Part shown: in pieces, positions 54,198 to 54,369 of the stretch
Numbering within the stretch: the stretch's first letter is position 1
How the letters are laid out: the number at the start of each line of letters is the position of its first letter
NCBI GenBank assembly: GCA_964574395.1
Contig: CAZNNL010000004.1
Span: 1-54,369 of the forward strand
Direction: 5' to 3'
Source: JAXGQD01 sp964574395
GTDB lineage: Bacteria > Bacillota > Clostridia > Saccharofermentanales > Fastidiosipilaceae
Length of the DNA: 54,369 bases
Position numbers and translations under genes: made by a program
Notes under the pieces: generated by a model
Told to the model about the DNA's origin: nothing
Database searches by the model: none
What the model saw: the letters and a program-made list of their open reading frames with translations, nothing else

Positions 54198-54255
54198 TGG
54201 ACAAATATAACGACTCCCGTAAAGTGATTTCTACGTGACTCGTATTTTTTGTCCA
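54198..54255 (+). repeat. 58-bp dyad element, copy E
   Basis: Starts TGGACAAA and ends TTTGTCCA; inner arms CGACTCCCGT and ACGTGACTCG. It follows copy D with a 72-base period and shares its right half, so D and E are a tandem pair of one subtype. Confidence 0.85.
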
Positions 54256-54269
54256 GAGCTCTAAATAGC

Positions 54270-54306
54270 AAAAACCCTCAAACGCTTTAAGAAAGGCATT
54301 TGAGGG
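54270..54306 (-). terminator. Terminator of the tRNA-Thr transcript
   Basis: On the minus strand CCCTCAAATGC pairs with GCGTTTGAGGG, with one internal mismatch, followed by TTTTTGC. Sits ten bases after the tRNA 3' end. Confidence 0.8.
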
Positions 54307-54315
54307 CTAATTGGG

Positions 54316-54369
54316 TGGAGCCTGCGAACGGACTTGAACCCCTGACCTGCTGATTACAAATCAGCTGCT
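54316..54369 (-). tRNA. tRNA-Thr (TGT), 5' part outside window
   Basis: On the minus strand the anticodon arm CTGATTTGTAATCAG gives anticodon TGT (Thr). The T-arm AGGGGTTCAAGTCCGTT, acceptor 3' strand CGCAGGC, discriminator T and encoded CCA follow. The D-arm and 5' acceptor strand lie beyond the window. The T-stem shows one G-G mismatch. Confidence 0.88.

Overview
The window looks like ordinary chromosome from a Gram-positive, low-to-mid G+C Bacillota, most likely class Clostridia. The grounds are strong AGGAGG-type ribosome binding sites, several UUG and GUG starts, a T-box riboswitch, lipobox signal peptides, a sortase, a Spo0A C-terminal-type DNA-binding protein, tRNAs with encoded CCA, and paired UPF0237/UPF0210 genes. 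UGA is used as a stop (for example at 11038-11040 and 11698-11700), so the standard bacterial code applies. I cannot name the species; a host-associated Clostridia lineage is a guess.

Layout. 0-2.3 kb (minus): a tryptophan-type ABC transporter (permease trpY cut by the window edge, binding protein trpX) behind a complete T-box leader whose specifier codon reads UGG. 2.4-3.5 kb: a sensor kinase broken after its HAMP segment and joined to the last codons of an AraC-type response regulator, apparently a deletion scar. 3.5-8.3 kb (minus): an Fe3+/sugar-phosphate-class ABC importer with an inositol-monophosphatase-family gene. 8.5-12.6 kb (plus): an OpuB-type quaternary-amine importer whose first permease gene has an in-frame UGA, ending in a nucleoside hydrolase. 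12.6-13.1 kb: a 51-bp-period array of palindromes and two tRNAs. 13.3-19.8 kb: glycogen phosphorylase, orphan sortase, 5-formyl-THF cyclo-ligase, ACT/UPF0210 pair, BlaI-type repressor. 19.9-34.4 kb: argGH, htpG, purL, uvrB, a Na/Pi cotransporter, a phosphohexomutase. 34.4-42.1 kb: dnaE, pfkA, pgsA, mutS2. 42.2-49.2 kb: nagB, valS, fba, a metallophosphoesterase, nagA. 49.3-54.4 kb: a PC4-like protein, ligA, a small membrane protein, a HAD phosphatase, a Spo0A-like regulator, HU and a partial tRNA-Thr.

How the genes fit together: sugar metabolism is well covered (glycogen phosphorylase, phosphohexomutase, PfkA, Fba, and NagA/NagB feeding amino sugars into fructose-6-phosphate), as are DNA replication and repair (DnaE, LigA, UvrB, MutS2, HU, PC4-like). 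Solute uptake is concentrated in the first 12 kb, where gene decay is also visible.

The most unusual signal is not a gene. The octamer TTTTGCCA/TGGCAAAA occurs about 60 times in 54 kb by eye (about 2 expected from composition), split almost evenly between orientations and found in several reading frames. This resembles the density and orientation balance of DNA uptake signal sequences. A second unexplained signal is a family of 58-bp dyad-symmetric intergenic elements at 43.0-43.2 kb and 54.1-54.3 kb.
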